DNA of 64,000 bases from positions 62,001 through 126,000 of the forward strand of contig NZ_PHSU01000019.1 of assembly GCF_002814235.1 (NCBI RefSeq). Direction: 5' to 3'. Shown here piece after piece: positions 28,505 to 37,020 of this stretch. The first letter of the stretch is position 1, and the number at the start of each line of letters is the position of its first letter. The DNA is from Pseudomonas sp. QS1027. GTDB lineage: Bacteria > Pseudomonadota > Gammaproteobacteria > Pseudomonadales > Pseudomonadaceae. A program made the position numbers and the translations under genes. The notes beneath the pieces were generated by a model. That model was not told the origin of the DNA. It made no database searches and was given only the letters and a program-made list of their open reading frames with translations.

Positions 28505-30625
28505 TTACCAATCGACCGCGTAACTCACGCTCAAGGTCCGGCCTTCGGCATTCGGATAAGGCGCACGGGCGTTGGCCTGGGCGAACATGTTCTGGTAGTT
28601 GCGGTTGGCCAGGTTGTAGACGCCGCCCTCCAGGCGACCCACCGGCAACGCCACCGAGCCCAGCAGGTCGAACAGCGTGTAGCCCTTGATGTCGCGACCG
28701 TTGTTGTCGTTGAAGGCCGCGTCATAGTCCGACAGGCGCATGCCTTGCAGACGCAGGTTGTAGTCGCCGTGCTCATAACCGACGAAGGCGGTGGTCTTGG
28801 CCGGGGAAATGCGTGTGGCCGGCAGGTCGATCCATTTGCCGTTCTGATCGGTCTCGCCCTTGGCGTAAGCGTAGGTGCCGCCCACCGACCATTGATCCGT
28901 GACGTTGTAGCTCAGGCTGGTTTCCACGCCGCGCACGCGTTCCTTCTGGTTGATCAGGCGCAGTACGCGGTTGTTGGCGTCATAGAACTGGGTGACATCC
29001 GAGGTGTTTTCGTACGCCGTGACGCTGGCCTGCCATTTGTCCCAGTTGCCACGCCAGCCCAGTTCATAGCTGTTGACCTTGATGGCCTGGGCGTTGAGGT
29101 CATGGATGTTGTAGGTACTGCTGACGTCACGCAGGAAACGCTGGATATCCGGCAGGGAAAAGCCCTGGCTGAAGTTGACGAACACGTCCTGGTTTTCGTT
29201 CAGGTGATAGACCGCGCCGAGGTTGTACAGGGTGTCGTTGTAATTCAGGGTGCCGCCGGGCAGCGTCGCACGATTGCCGGTCTGGACGATTTCGCCATAG
29301 GCGATGCTGTCGGCGATCTCGCTTTCGATCCATTCGCGACGCACGCCGCCACGCAGGGTCCAGTCGCCGACGTCGTAGGACAGCTGGCCGAAAATGGCCT
29401 TGGTGGCGGTCACGGTGTCCGGGCCCATTTCAAAGGTGGTGCCGGTCTTGGTGTAGGTCAGCCCATTGACGGTGTACTGATCGCCGCGCTGGCGCGAGGT
29501 TTCGTGATCGTAGTCGGCGCCCCAGACCAGTGTGCCGGTGGCCGGGCCGATATCCGGCATCTTGCTTTCGATCGCTGCCCGCAGGCCGTAGACATCCTGG
29601 ATGCTGTTGTTGTCGGAAATTCCGGCCAGGCCCCGTGACAAGTCCGGGAAAAACAGTGCATCGGCGCGCCGCCAGTAGCTTTCGACCTGCAGACCCTGAC
29701 CGTAGAAATCCTTGTCGGTGTAGTTGAGGTTGACCGCCTGGTTATGGGTGTACGGCTGGTCATCCAGCCTCAGGCCTTTTACCGCGACGGCTTGGCTGGT
29801 GATGCGCGGGTCCTTGGTGTAGTCGGTGTCCTGCTGGTCCTTGTAGTCCTGCAGCGACAGGCTGATCTTCTTGTCGGCATCCAGCGCGTAGCCGAAACGA
29901 CCTTGCAGGTCGTAGGTGCTGGTGTCCATATTGCTGCCCTGGGACGTGTCCTGGGGAATGCGGTTGCCGTTGCCGTCGAACTGGTCGTTGCGCTGCACGG
30001 TGTTGGCCGACACGTACCAGTCCAGCGCGTCCTTGCGCCCGGTTGCGCTCTGGAAGGCGTCGTAGGAGAAGCCCTTGTTATTGAGGTTGTTGCCGGTGGT
30101 CATGCCGATCTTGCTGCTGAACGCCAGCTCTTCACCCTTGTTGCGCTTGGTGATGATGTTGATGATGCCGCCCGACGCGCCGGCGCCGTAGACGCTGCTG
30201 GCGCCGGAGACCACCTCGATGCGCTCGATGCTTTCCGGGGCGATGCTGTTGAGCTGGCGAAAGTTGTCCCGCGTTGCGTTCTGGGACACCCCGTCGATCA
30301 GGATCAGCGTGTTGCGCCCACGCAAGGTCTGGCCAAAGTTGCTCATGCCGCCGGTGGGAGGAGAAATGCCCGGCACCAGTTGGCCGAGGATATCCGCGAC
30401 CCGCCGTCCGGCGCCGGTCTGCTGGCGGATCTGCTCTTCGTTGATCACCTGCACGGAACCTGGAATCGAGGCGATGCTGGTTTCGCTACGGGTGGCGGAC
30501 ACCACCATTTCCTGCAGTTGCAGGGTGCCGGGCGCTGCCTGGGCGGACTCGCTCTGATCGGCCCAGGCCGGCGCGCTCAGCGAGCCGATAAGGGGCAGCA
30601 GGATGGAAAGTTGTATTTTTTTCAT
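28505..30625 (-). CDS. TonB-dependent siderophore receptor
   Basis: Outer-membrane receptor of 706 residues for a ferric siderophore. It has a signal peptide (MKKIQLSILLPLIGSLSAPAWA) and a TonB-box-like LQEMVVSATRSE. The plug domain carries LGQLVPGISPPTG, RGRNTLILIDGVSQN and SGASSVYGAGASGGIINIIT, and a 22-strand-type barrel ends in SVSYAVDW with a terminal aromatic residue. The frame is open upstream into the exporter gene, but the true start is the ATG at 30625, which overlaps the exporter stop as ATGA. As last gene of a synthetase-exporter-receptor operon behind a Fur box, it most likely retrieves the siderophore made here. Confidence 0.92.
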   Translation of the reverse strand: MKKIQLSILLPLIGSLSAPAWADQSESAQAAPGTLQLQEMVVSATRSETSIASIPGSVQVINEEQIRQQTGAGRRVADILGQLVPGISPPTGGMSNFGQTLRGRNTLILIDGVSQNATRDNFRQLNSIAPESIERIEVVSGASSVYGAGASGGIINIITKRNKGEELAFSSKIGMTTGNNLNNKGFSYDAFQSATGRKDALDWYVSANTVQRNDQFDGNGNRIPQDTSQGSNMDTSTYDLQGRFGYALDADKKISLSLQDYKDQQDTDYTKDPRITSQAVAVKGLRLDDQPYTHNQAVNLNYTDKDFYGQGLQVESYWRRADALFFPDLSRGLAGISDNNSIQDVYGLRAAIESKMPDIGPATGTLVWGADYDHETSRQRGDQYTVNGLTYTKTGTTFEMGPDTVTATKAIFGQLSYDVGDWTLRGGVRREWIESEIADSIAYGEIVQTGNRATLPGGTLNYNDTLYNLGAVYHLNENQDVFVNFSQGFSLPDIQRFLRDVSSTYNIHDLNAQAIKVNSYELGWRGNWDKWQASVTAYENTSDVTQFYDANNRVLRLINQKERVRGVETSLSYNVTDQWSVGGTYAYAKGETDQNGKWIDLPATRISPAKTTAFVGYEHGDYNLRLQGMRLSDYDAAFNDNNGRDIKGYTLFDLLGSVALPVGRLEGGVYNLANRNYQNMFAQANARAPYPNAEGRTLSVSYAVDW

Positions 30626-31851
30626 GGCTCTTTCTTTGTTTGATTCGCAGAAGTGTGGGTCGATAAAACGCTGGTTTCCGGCGTTCGTGAAAATGATCGG
30701 ATGGCGCGGATACCCAGCGCGGCAACGGCGTAGGTGAGGGCGACCAGCCAGAAGCTGTGGGCCACCCCGACGATCCCCATGCCGATGCCCCCCATCAAAA
30801 CTCCGCACAACGCGCCGGCTTTGGCGGCGCTGTTGCCCAGGCCCAGGGCAAAGCCTTGCTGGCTGGGAGCAACGGTGTTGGCGATCAAGGTGTAGGCGAC
30901 GGGCAGCAGCGCGCCTTGCCACACGCCCCACAGCAGTCGGCTGGCCAGGAAACCCATCCATTCGCTGGCCACGGCGGTAAAGGCCAGGGTCAAGGCACAG
31001 GCCCAGGCGACCCATTCGATGACACGCAAGGTGTGCGCGGGCTGATGGCGGTCGAACAGTCGACCCCACAGCGGTGCGGACAAGGCAAGAGTGGCGGCGC
31101 TGGCGGCATAACTGGCGCCGATCAGCCATCCGGGCGCATGCAGGACGTCTGCCACGTACAAGGCATAAAAAGGTTGCGGCATCATCTTGGCGGCCTGGAT
31201 CAGCACGATGACCCCGAGCATGGCCCCCAGCCAACCCTTGGGCAGCGCCGCGTGCGCCGGTTTTTGCTTGGCCGGCACCCGTTGGGTGTCGCTGGGCAAA
31301 AACAGACTGATCGCCGCACACAACAGGCAAATCGCGGTGGCGCTGTAGCACAGCAATGCAAACCCCGAGACATCCATCAGCCAGCCGCCCAGCACCGGCC
31401 CTGCCAGCGAGCCGACCGCGGTGGCCGATTGCAAACGGGCGAGAATCTGCCCGCGTCCGCCGTCTCCGCAGCAGGCCAGTGCGTAGGCCTGGGCTGCGGC
31501 AATGAAGCCGGCCAGCGCACCTTGCACCACCCGGATGCCCACCAGCAGCCAAGGATCGAAGGTGATCGCGGCCAGCGCCTGGCAGACCGCCAGCGCCAGC
31601 AACGCGCGAATGATCATCGGCTTGTGCCCGGTCCGGTCGCCCAGCCGCCCCCACAGGGGCGTCAGGATCATCGCCGCCATCATCGGCCCGGCGTACACCA
31701 GCGAAGAGAGCAGGCCGGTGTACTGGGCATTGGCGGTGCCGAGCAGTTTCTGGATCTGCAAGGGCCAGAAGGGACCGCTCATTTCCATGGCCCCCATGGA
31801 CACCAGCTGAATCCCGACCAGCAACCGCAGTGCCGTGTCGTTAGCTGCCAT
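30622..31851 (-). CDS. MFS exporter of the siderophore operon
   Basis: Inner-membrane major-facilitator drug:H+ antiporter-type protein of 409 residues, 12 TM. The motif A region reads TPLWGRLGDRTGHKPM and motif C is SLAGPVLGGWLMD, typical of exporters. It overlaps the synthetase gene by 11 bases upstream and the receptor gene by 4 bases downstream, so all three are translationally coupled. Siderophore export is inferred from this position. Confidence 0.88.
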   Translation of the reverse strand: MAANDTALRLLVGIQLVSMGAMEMSGPFWPLQIQKLLGTANAQYTGLLSSLVYAGPMMAAMILTPLWGRLGDRTGHKPMIIRALLALAVCQALAAITFDPWLLVGIRVVQGALAGFIAAAQAYALACCGDGGRGQILARLQSATAVGSLAGPVLGGWLMDVSGFALLCYSATAICLLCAAISLFLPSDTQRVPAKQKPAHAALPKGWLGAMLGVIVLIQAAKMMPQPFYALYVADVLHAPGWLIGASYAASAATLALSAPLWGRLFDRHQPAHTLRVIEWVAWACALTLAFTAVASEWMGFLASRLLWGVWQGALLPVAYTLIANTVAPSQQGFALGLGNSAAKAGALCGVLMGGIGMGIVGVAHSFWLVALTYAVAALGIRAIRSFSRTPETSVLSTHTSANQTKKEP

Positions 31852-33766
31852 CGGCGTTGACGCTCAGCGGGTTGCGCAGACGTCCGACGATATCGGCGTG
31901 ACTTTCAAGCAGGCGCATGCGCATGAACGACTTGGCGGGCCAGTCCTGTTCCAGCAGGGCCTGGCGCTCGGTCGCCCAGCGCTGCGGTTCGACCTGCTCG
32001 CGCAAGTCGTCGAAGCACTGGCTGACCTGGGTGGCCAGGTCATTCCAGAGCAGGGCCTGGGGAATGTCGAAGTGGCGGGCGCTGAGCAACACCAGTTCGC
32101 CCAGATGACACATGAAGACCGTATGCAGCAGCTTGTCGCGCACGAAGCCGGCGTCGTCATACAGGGTCATCTTCGGATCATGCAGTTCGATGTCCAGGCC
32201 CTGTGCGTGCAAGGTCTTGCGGTCGATGCGGATATCGCCGAAGTCACGCAGCAACAGGCGGCTCAACTGTCCGTCCGCGGCCATGATCATGAAGCTGTTC
32301 TGCTGGTGAGCCTCGAACGCGACGCCGTAGCGCAGGTACATGCCAAGCAGGGCAGGGACCGCAATCGACGCGTAGTCGTGGAAGAACGATTGCATGGCGG
32401 CGCTATCGTCCGTGCCCTTGGCCAGGCGTACCCACTGCCTCAACAGCGGTTGGCCGTGCTGGTCGATGGCAAACAGACTGCCGACCGGAATGGCCATTTC
32501 GCCCGGCTGCAACTGGCTCAGCGGGTTGTCCCGGTACAGCACGGCCAGGTGGCGGGAACGTTCGTCGTCTGCCGGTTGCGGCTTGAAATGCACGCCGAGA
32601 CGTTCGGGAACGATGCCAAGAATGTTCCGGATCCCGGGTTCGCGGGCCAGGATGGTTTGCATCAAATGGCTGATGCGCGGGCCCATGCGCGCCGAACGTG
32701 GCGAGACGGTGCGCTGCACGCTGGTCAGGCGCAGTGACACCGGCAGCTTGACCATCGGCGCGTCACGGCGGCCTTCGGGCAATACGGTGCGGAACGACAT
32801 GGTCGGGAGGGCGGTGAAGGCGACGATATCGGTCAGGACCAGCAGGCGGTCGCCGATTTCGTTGGCGAAGGTCTGCGGCAACTCCTGGCGTGCCTGCCAG
32901 GGATGGGCGGGCAGCGGCAGGTAGTCGCTGGCTTCAAGGCCCTGACGGGTCAATTCCGCGGTCAACTGCTGTGCGGCCTGGGGGAAGTGGGCTTGCCACC
33001 ACTGCCAGTAATCCACTGTGCCGGCCAATGATTCGACATGGGCAAACTGGTGGTGCAAGGCGCAGAGCATCACCGGGAAACGGGCTTCGAATTCCGGTGA
33101 GAAATCGATGACCTGATCCGTGCTCAGGCCCAGTTTGGTCTTGTAGTTGGGGTGCCATGGATGGCCCAGCGTGCCCCACTGTTCAAGCAGGGAGGTGGGG
33201 TTGGCAACGCTCGGCTCATCCTTGAGCCAACCCAGCAGATTGTCGTCATGCACCGGGTCCATGGACTCATGCAACTGGAGTGTCCAGCGCTCGTGGAAGG
33301 CCAGGCACAGGGTGTCGTTGGCGAAACTGTCGTCGAGTTCTTCGTTGAGGCGGCGCAGCACCTCGGCGTCGGCAGGCGACTCGAGGCCATGGTTGAGCAG
33401 GGCCAGCAGTTCCGAGGGGAACTGGATCTTGTGCGGTGGATGATCATCGCCGTAGGCGGTGATATCGCCCCGCAGGTCCCAACTGCTCATGCGCCCGGGC
33501 AGCAGATGGTCGAAGCACAGGCGGGTTTGGTCGGCCAGTGTCAGCCAGCATCGAGGGTGCTCGTCGTATTCGAGCGCGCCGGCATCCAGCAGACCTTCGC
33601 GGAACAACGCCTGGATCAAACGCTGGAAACTGCGTTCGGCGGCGGGTGCGAGGGTGTTGACCAGAGCGTCGAGAGTGATGTGGTTGGCTTGGAAAAGAGG
33701 GGTGCCGAGCGCTTCGCTCCAGCGACTCAGCAGGGCCTGCGGTTTCTTGCTGTATCCATTTTTCAA
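31841..33766 (-). CDS. IucA/IucC-family NIS siderophore synthetase
   Basis: NRPS-independent synthetase of 641 residues that activates a carboxylate (usually citrate) with ATP and joins it to an amine. Family motifs: GHPWHPNYKTKLGLS (ATP-binding), PLPAHPWQ, MSFRTV with KLPVSLRLTSVQRT (citrate/ATP pocket), the Asp-rich LLRDFGDIRI, and the FhuF-like tail. The frame is open to a GTG at 33802, but a TTG at 33766 has AAGGAG 6 bases upstream and is my preferred start. It is the only NIS synthetase here. Single-synthetase loci with one MFS exporter are known for rhizoferrin/legiobactin (FslA, LbtA), so a dicitrate-diamine product is a reasonable but unproven guess. Confidence 0.9.
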   Translation of the reverse strand: MKNGYSKKPQALLSRWSEALGTPLFQANHITLDALVNTLAPAAERSFQRLIQALFREGLLDAGALEYDEHPRCWLTLADQTRLCFDHLLPGRMSSWDLRGDITAYGDDHPPHKIQFPSELLALLNHGLESPADAEVLRRLNEELDDSFANDTLCLAFHERWTLQLHESMDPVHDDNLLGWLKDEPSVANPTSLLEQWGTLGHPWHPNYKTKLGLSTDQVIDFSPEFEARFPVMLCALHHQFAHVESLAGTVDYWQWWQAHFPQAAQQLTAELTRQGLEASDYLPLPAHPWQARQELPQTFANEIGDRLLVLTDIVAFTALPTMSFRTVLPEGRRDAPMVKLPVSLRLTSVQRTVSPRSARMGPRISHLMQTILAREPGIRNILGIVPERLGVHFKPQPADDERSRHLAVLYRDNPLSQLQPGEMAIPVGSLFAIDQHGQPLLRQWVRLAKGTDDSAAMQSFFHDYASIAVPALLGMYLRYGVAFEAHQQNSFMIMAADGQLSRLLLRDFGDIRIDRKTLHAQGLDIELHDPKMTLYDDAGFVRDKLLHTVFMCHLGELVLLSARHFDIPQALLWNDLATQVSQCFDDLREQVEPQRWATERQALLEQDWPAKSFMRMRLLESHADIVGRLRNPLSVNADGS

Positions 33767-33830
33767 GTCTGACTCCTTGTACTTGGCCTTGATTGAAAGC
33801 ACGCGGAGGATAACGAGTTAAAACACTAAA

Positions 33831-33849
33831 ACCAATGATAATCATTGCT
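33831..33849. promoter_or_regulatory. Fur box of the NIS siderophore operon
   Basis: The 19-mer contains AATGATAATCATT (33834-33846), a perfect match to the 13-base core of the Fur consensus, 65 bases upstream of the synthetase start. Iron-starvation induction is expected. Confidence 0.8.
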
Positions 33850-34163
33850 ATTTGTATCTTTGAATTTACATTGCCCCAGGAAATACGGCCATTTCCAGGA
33901 GGTCTTGAAACCGCTCTAGCCCTTGTATTTTAAGGCGCTGAAGGGTTTTTTGGTGGCATCTCGAACCCGCTCATTGGGAGGAATGTAAAGATCTCCTACA
34001 CAAAACAAGGACTGTTCTTACGGTGGGTTTTGTGCTGACGTTCGGCTTCCTGGATGTCCAGCAGGCTGCCCAGGCGTCGGCGCAGACAAATGGTTTACCG
34101 GGTCGCACACCTGGCCACTTATGCTACAAATGACGCTTTATCCCGTTTAAGGGCCAGCAGCCT
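33850..34163. other. Intergenic region with a possible gene relic
   Basis: No complete gene seen. On the minus strand about 34001-34096 reads TICLRRRLGSLLDIQEAE and on to a stop, closed upstream by an in-frame stop. It could be the tail of a lost gene, but I cannot name a parent. The rest includes the upstream side of the siderophore promoter. Confidence 0.3.
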
Positions 34164-34766
34164 ATGCGGTTATGTTTTTTCGATGGGCTGGACCGCGTCG
34201 AGATTGGCGACAGGGCCGGGTTTGCTCCTGACCCGTTCGATTCGAGGACGGGCAACCGGACCTACGACCAGCGCGCGGTGAAAATGGACCTGGGTGAGGC
34301 GTGGCAGGTGGAGCGTTTTGTTCGTCGATATTTCCAGGGGGCTGGAGAGATGCATCGTGTGCGCTCCCTGCTTTCCGGCCAGCTGGCGCATAACCACCGC
34401 TTACCCGACGCGGAAGTTCTGAGACAGTTTTCCCGCAACCTCCAGAGCGGGCATTTGTGCGCCTACGTTTATCCCTACGTCCCCATGGCGCGTACCCGGG
34501 TACCGGAGTCGGAAGCGGTGGCGCGGATGGCTACTCCAGCCGCAAGCCCCGCGGTTCGTCGTCCAGCGAAAAAGCCCAGTGTAGAAACGGATACCCCGGT
34601 ACCTGTCTCGCCACCTCCCGCTCAATCCGAACAACAAAAAAACACCCAGGCTGTGCAAAATGACCAGGCGGCGACACTGGTGGCAGCCGCCAAGAGCGCA
34701 ACGCCTTTCTGTGAAATATGTGAACGCAATAAAGCTGCGCGTCTGGCCGCGGGGGGGACAGAATGA
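34164..34766 (+). CDS. Small protein partner of a DUF4123 adaptor (possible T6SS effector fragment)
   Basis: A 200-residue protein I do not recognise. Residues 1-105 look folded and charged; residues about 106-180 are a low-complexity Pro/Ala/Gln-rich linker. The end carries a Cys pair in TPFCEICERNKAARLA. Similar Cys motifs, from memory, occur in type VI secretion effectors or PAAR-linked proteins of Pseudomonas; no alignment was possible. Its stop overlaps the DUF4123 start as ATGA (34763-34766), so the two are coupled. It could be a genuine small cargo or the N-terminal remnant of a larger effector. Confidence 0.55.
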   Translation: MRLCFFDGLDRVEIGDRAGFAPDPFDSRTGNRTYDQRAVKMDLGEAWQVERFVRRYFQGAGEMHRVRSLLSGQLAHNHRLPDAEVLRQFSRNLQSGHLCAYVYPYVPMARTRVPESEAVARMATPAASPAVRRPAKKPSVETDTPVPVSPPPAQSEQQKNTQAVQNDQAATLVAAAKSATPFCEICERNKAARLAAGGTE

Positions 34767-35308
34767 ATTCAACCGCGCTCGACTCGCTGATGACGCTGCT
34801 ATGGCCAAACGCAGAAGACTCGCCAGGTGATGCTGTCTATTGCGTACTCGACGGGGCACGTGATCCCGAGATATTGAAATGGCTTCGACTCAGCGGGCTC
34901 CAGTTCTCGTGCCTGTATTCGGGCCCGCTGACAGCGAGTCTTGAGGCGGCGGCTCCTTACCTTGTCCAACTGACGCCCACGTCGCCTTCAACCCGGGAAT
35001 TGCTGGCGCGAGGGTGGGGCCGTGCTTGGGGGATATTCATCTTTGCCCCGGCGGCATTGCCGATGCTCGCCATACGTTTACATCTGAAGAAATTCCTTCG
35101 CGTGCGAACCGAAGATAAAAAACTGCTGATGTTTCGGTATTACGATCCACGGGTTTTGTCGGTCTTCCTGCCCACTTGCACCGATGAAGAGTTCATGAAA
35201 TTTCTCGGGCCATTGAACCGTCTGCTGGTCGAATCGGATGAAGGCGCGCGCTGGAACCTGTTCGATCTGGAGGATCGAACCCTGCGGATCGTGCCTGGTG
35301 CGCAATAA
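34763..35308 (+). CDS. DUF4123 type VI secretion adaptor (Tap/TEC-like)
   Basis: A 181-residue DUF4123 protein. Such proteins load effectors onto VgrG spikes and are normally encoded between vgrG and the effector. Features: YCVLDGARDPEILKWLRLSG near the N-terminus, LYSGPLTASLEAAAPYLVQL, GWGRAWGIFIFA, and KKLLMFRYYDPRVLSVFLPTC, the family's conserved core. There is no vgrG and no large effector gene in the window, so this pair is an orphan unit or remnant. It abuts the leftward aldolase gene with a 10-base gap. Confidence 0.8.
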   Translation: MNSTALDSLMTLLWPNAEDSPGDAVYCVLDGARDPEILKWLRLSGLQFSCLYSGPLTASLEAAAPYLVQLTPTSPSTRELLARGWGRAWGIFIFAPAALPMLAIRLHLKKFLRVRTEDKKLLMFRYYDPRVLSVFLPTCTDEEFMKFLGPLNRLLVESDEGARWNLFDLEDRTLRIVPGAQ

Positions 35309-35318
35309 AGTCCGTGCA

Positions 35319-36074
35319 TCAATCCCGATAACCCGGTGCCACACGTTCAAGCATCCGCAACAGCGCGGCCCAAGCCAATTGCAGGGCGTCCGGATCGTTC
35401 AGTTGGCCTTCATCCAGCGCTCGTTCGGGGTCGTTGAACTGGCGCTCGGTGTGTTCACAGACCGCAGCCGGCGGTAATACCAGCTCACCGGCGGCCTGCG
35501 CGGCCAATTGGATTTCGCAGGCTTTTTCCAGGTAGTACATGCGCAGGAACGCCTGGCTCACGGTCTCGCCGACCGTCAGCAAACCATGGTTGCGCAGCAT
35601 CAGCACCGGCTTGTCGCCCAGGTCCTGGACCAGGCGTTGCTGTTCGCTCAGGTCCAGGGCCACGCCTTCATAATCGTGGTAGGCGACCCGTCCGTAGAAC
35701 TCCATGGAAATCTGATTCACCGGCAACAAGCCACACTTCAACGCCGCGACCGCGCAACCGGATCGGGTGTGGGTGTGCAGCACGCAGCGGGCGTCTTCAC
35801 GGGCGCCGTGAATGGCGCTGTGAATCACGAAGCCGGCGGGATTGACCGGATACGGCGACGGCTCCACGGCGCGGCCATCGAGGTCGATCTTGACCAGATT
35901 GGACGCGGTTATTTCCTCGAACATCAGCCCGTAGGGGTTGATCAGGAAGTGATGCTTCGGTCCGGGCAGGCGCACCGAAATATGGGTAAAGATCAGATCG
36001 GTCATGCGAAAGTGCGCAACCAGGCGATAACAGGCCGCCAGTTCTTCGCGCAAGGCGTGTTCCGTTGCATTCAT
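35319..36074 (-). CDS. Class II aldolase/adducin-family protein
   Basis: Metal-dependent aldolase-fold protein of 251 residues. The zinc-binding histidines are in CVLHTHTRSG and LMLRNHGLL, and the N-terminal TDLIFTHISVRLPG and INPYGLMFEEIT are typical of the family. It is the last gene of a leftward four-gene set (TPP enzyme, amidohydrolase, CobW GTPase, aldolase); the CobW gene ends 1 base upstream of its start, so they are co-translated. The substrate is unknown. Confidence 0.88.
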   Translation of the reverse strand: MNATEHALREELAACYRLVAHFRMTDLIFTHISVRLPGPKHHFLINPYGLMFEEITASNLVKIDLDGRAVEPSPYPVNPAGFVIHSAIHGAREDARCVLHTHTRSGCAVAALKCGLLPVNQISMEFYGRVAYHDYEGVALDLSEQQRLVQDLGDKPVLMLRNHGLLTVGETVSQAFLRMYYLEKACEIQLAAQAAGELVLPPAAVCEHTERQFNDPERALDEGQLNDPDALQLAWAALLRMLERVAPGYRD

Positions 36075-36075
36075 C

Positions 36076-37020
36076 TCAGGCTTCCTCTTTCACTGTGCAG
36101 GCTTGCAAGCCTTTCCCCAGTTCATCCCAGCCGTCGAAACCACGGCCCGCGATCAGCACCAGCCGTGTGGCAGCGGTTTCAGCCTCCTCCGCGGAGGGCA
36201 TCAATTGACTGCGGGTACCGACATGCTGCAACCAGTGCGCCTTGCGTATGCCCTCCAGTACCACCAGCCCCTTGACCCGGAAGATCTCGCTGGGCAGTGC
36301 CCGCAACCAACTCCGCAGACGTTCGATATCCAGTGCCGCCGTGCTTTGCCATAACCAACTGCTGAACATCTCGCTGTGATCATCCGTCGAGACCGGCGTC
36401 AGCGGTTTCAACGCCCGTGATGACAGGTCCGGTTGCGAATCCAGCCACAGCGCATCGGGCAACTGCGCGTGCACACTGGCATGCACCCGGGTCCTGGCCC
36501 CCAGGGTGCCGTGCAGCGCCTGCAATTGCTGTTCATCGACCAGGTCGGTCTTGTTCAGCAGCAGCAAGTCGGCTGCGGCGATCTGGGCCCTGGCCAGCCG
36601 CGCGTACTCACCCTCCAGTTGCAGGTGACGGGTGGCGTCGACCACGGTGATCACCATGTCCAGTTGCATCTGGCTGCGCAGTTGCGGGTAGGCCAGGGTT
36701 TGCACGATGCGCTGCGGATCGGACACGCCACTGCACTCGATGACGATGCGTTCAAGCCTGGGCTGCATGTGCGCCAGGCTCGTCAGTTGCGCCAGCAGGT
36801 CTTCCTGTACGGTGCAGCAGATGCAGCCGTTCTGCAGGCTGACCACCGTGTCGGTGACTTCGGAAACGATGGCGGCATCGATGTTCAGTTCCCCGAAATC
36901 ATTGACGATTGCCGCCAGCCGGACGCCTTGCGCCCGGAGCACCATGCGATTGAGCAAGGTGGTTTTCCCCGCTCCCAGGAAGCCTGAAACGACGGTGACG
37001 GCGATTCGTGAGCTGTCCAT
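36076..37020 (-). CDS. CobW/COG0523-family GTPase metallochaperone
   Basis: A 314-residue G3E GTPase. Walker A GFLGAGKTTLLN, the COG0523 metal-binding motif GCICC in SLQNGCICCTVQEDL, a switch-like ECSGVSDPQ and the guanine-specificity motif NKTDLV are all present; the C-terminal CobW_C domain follows. It is wedged between two probable metalloenzymes, with a one-base stop/start overlap with the amidohydrolase (37020). Delivering metal (often Zn or Fe) to the amidohydrolase or aldolase is the inferred role. Confidence 0.9.
   Translation of the reverse strand: MDSSRIAVTVVSGFLGAGKTTLLNRMVLRAQGVRLAAIVNDFGELNIDAAIVSEVTDTVVSLQNGCICCTVQEDLLAQLTSLAHMQPRLERIVIECSGVSDPQRIVQTLAYPQLRSQMQLDMVITVVDATRHLQLEGEYARLARAQIAAADLLLLNKTDLVDEQQLQALHGTLGARTRVHASVHAQLPDALWLDSQPDLSSRALKPLTPVSTDDHSEMFSSWLWQSTAALDIERLRSWLRALPSEIFRVKGLVVLEGIRKAHWLQHVGTRSQLMPSAEEAETAATRLVLIAGRGFDGWDELGKGLQACTVKEEA

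Noticed and set aside
30626..31654. N-terminal extension that would make the TonB receptor about 1049 residues
   Set aside because: The extension is the exporter gene read in the wrong frame; the receptor's signal peptide begins at the ATG at 30625.
33831..33849. The AT-rich palindrome as a simple promoter element and not a regulator site
   Set aside because: It matches the 13-base Fur core exactly and precedes a siderophore operon, so a Fur box is the better call.
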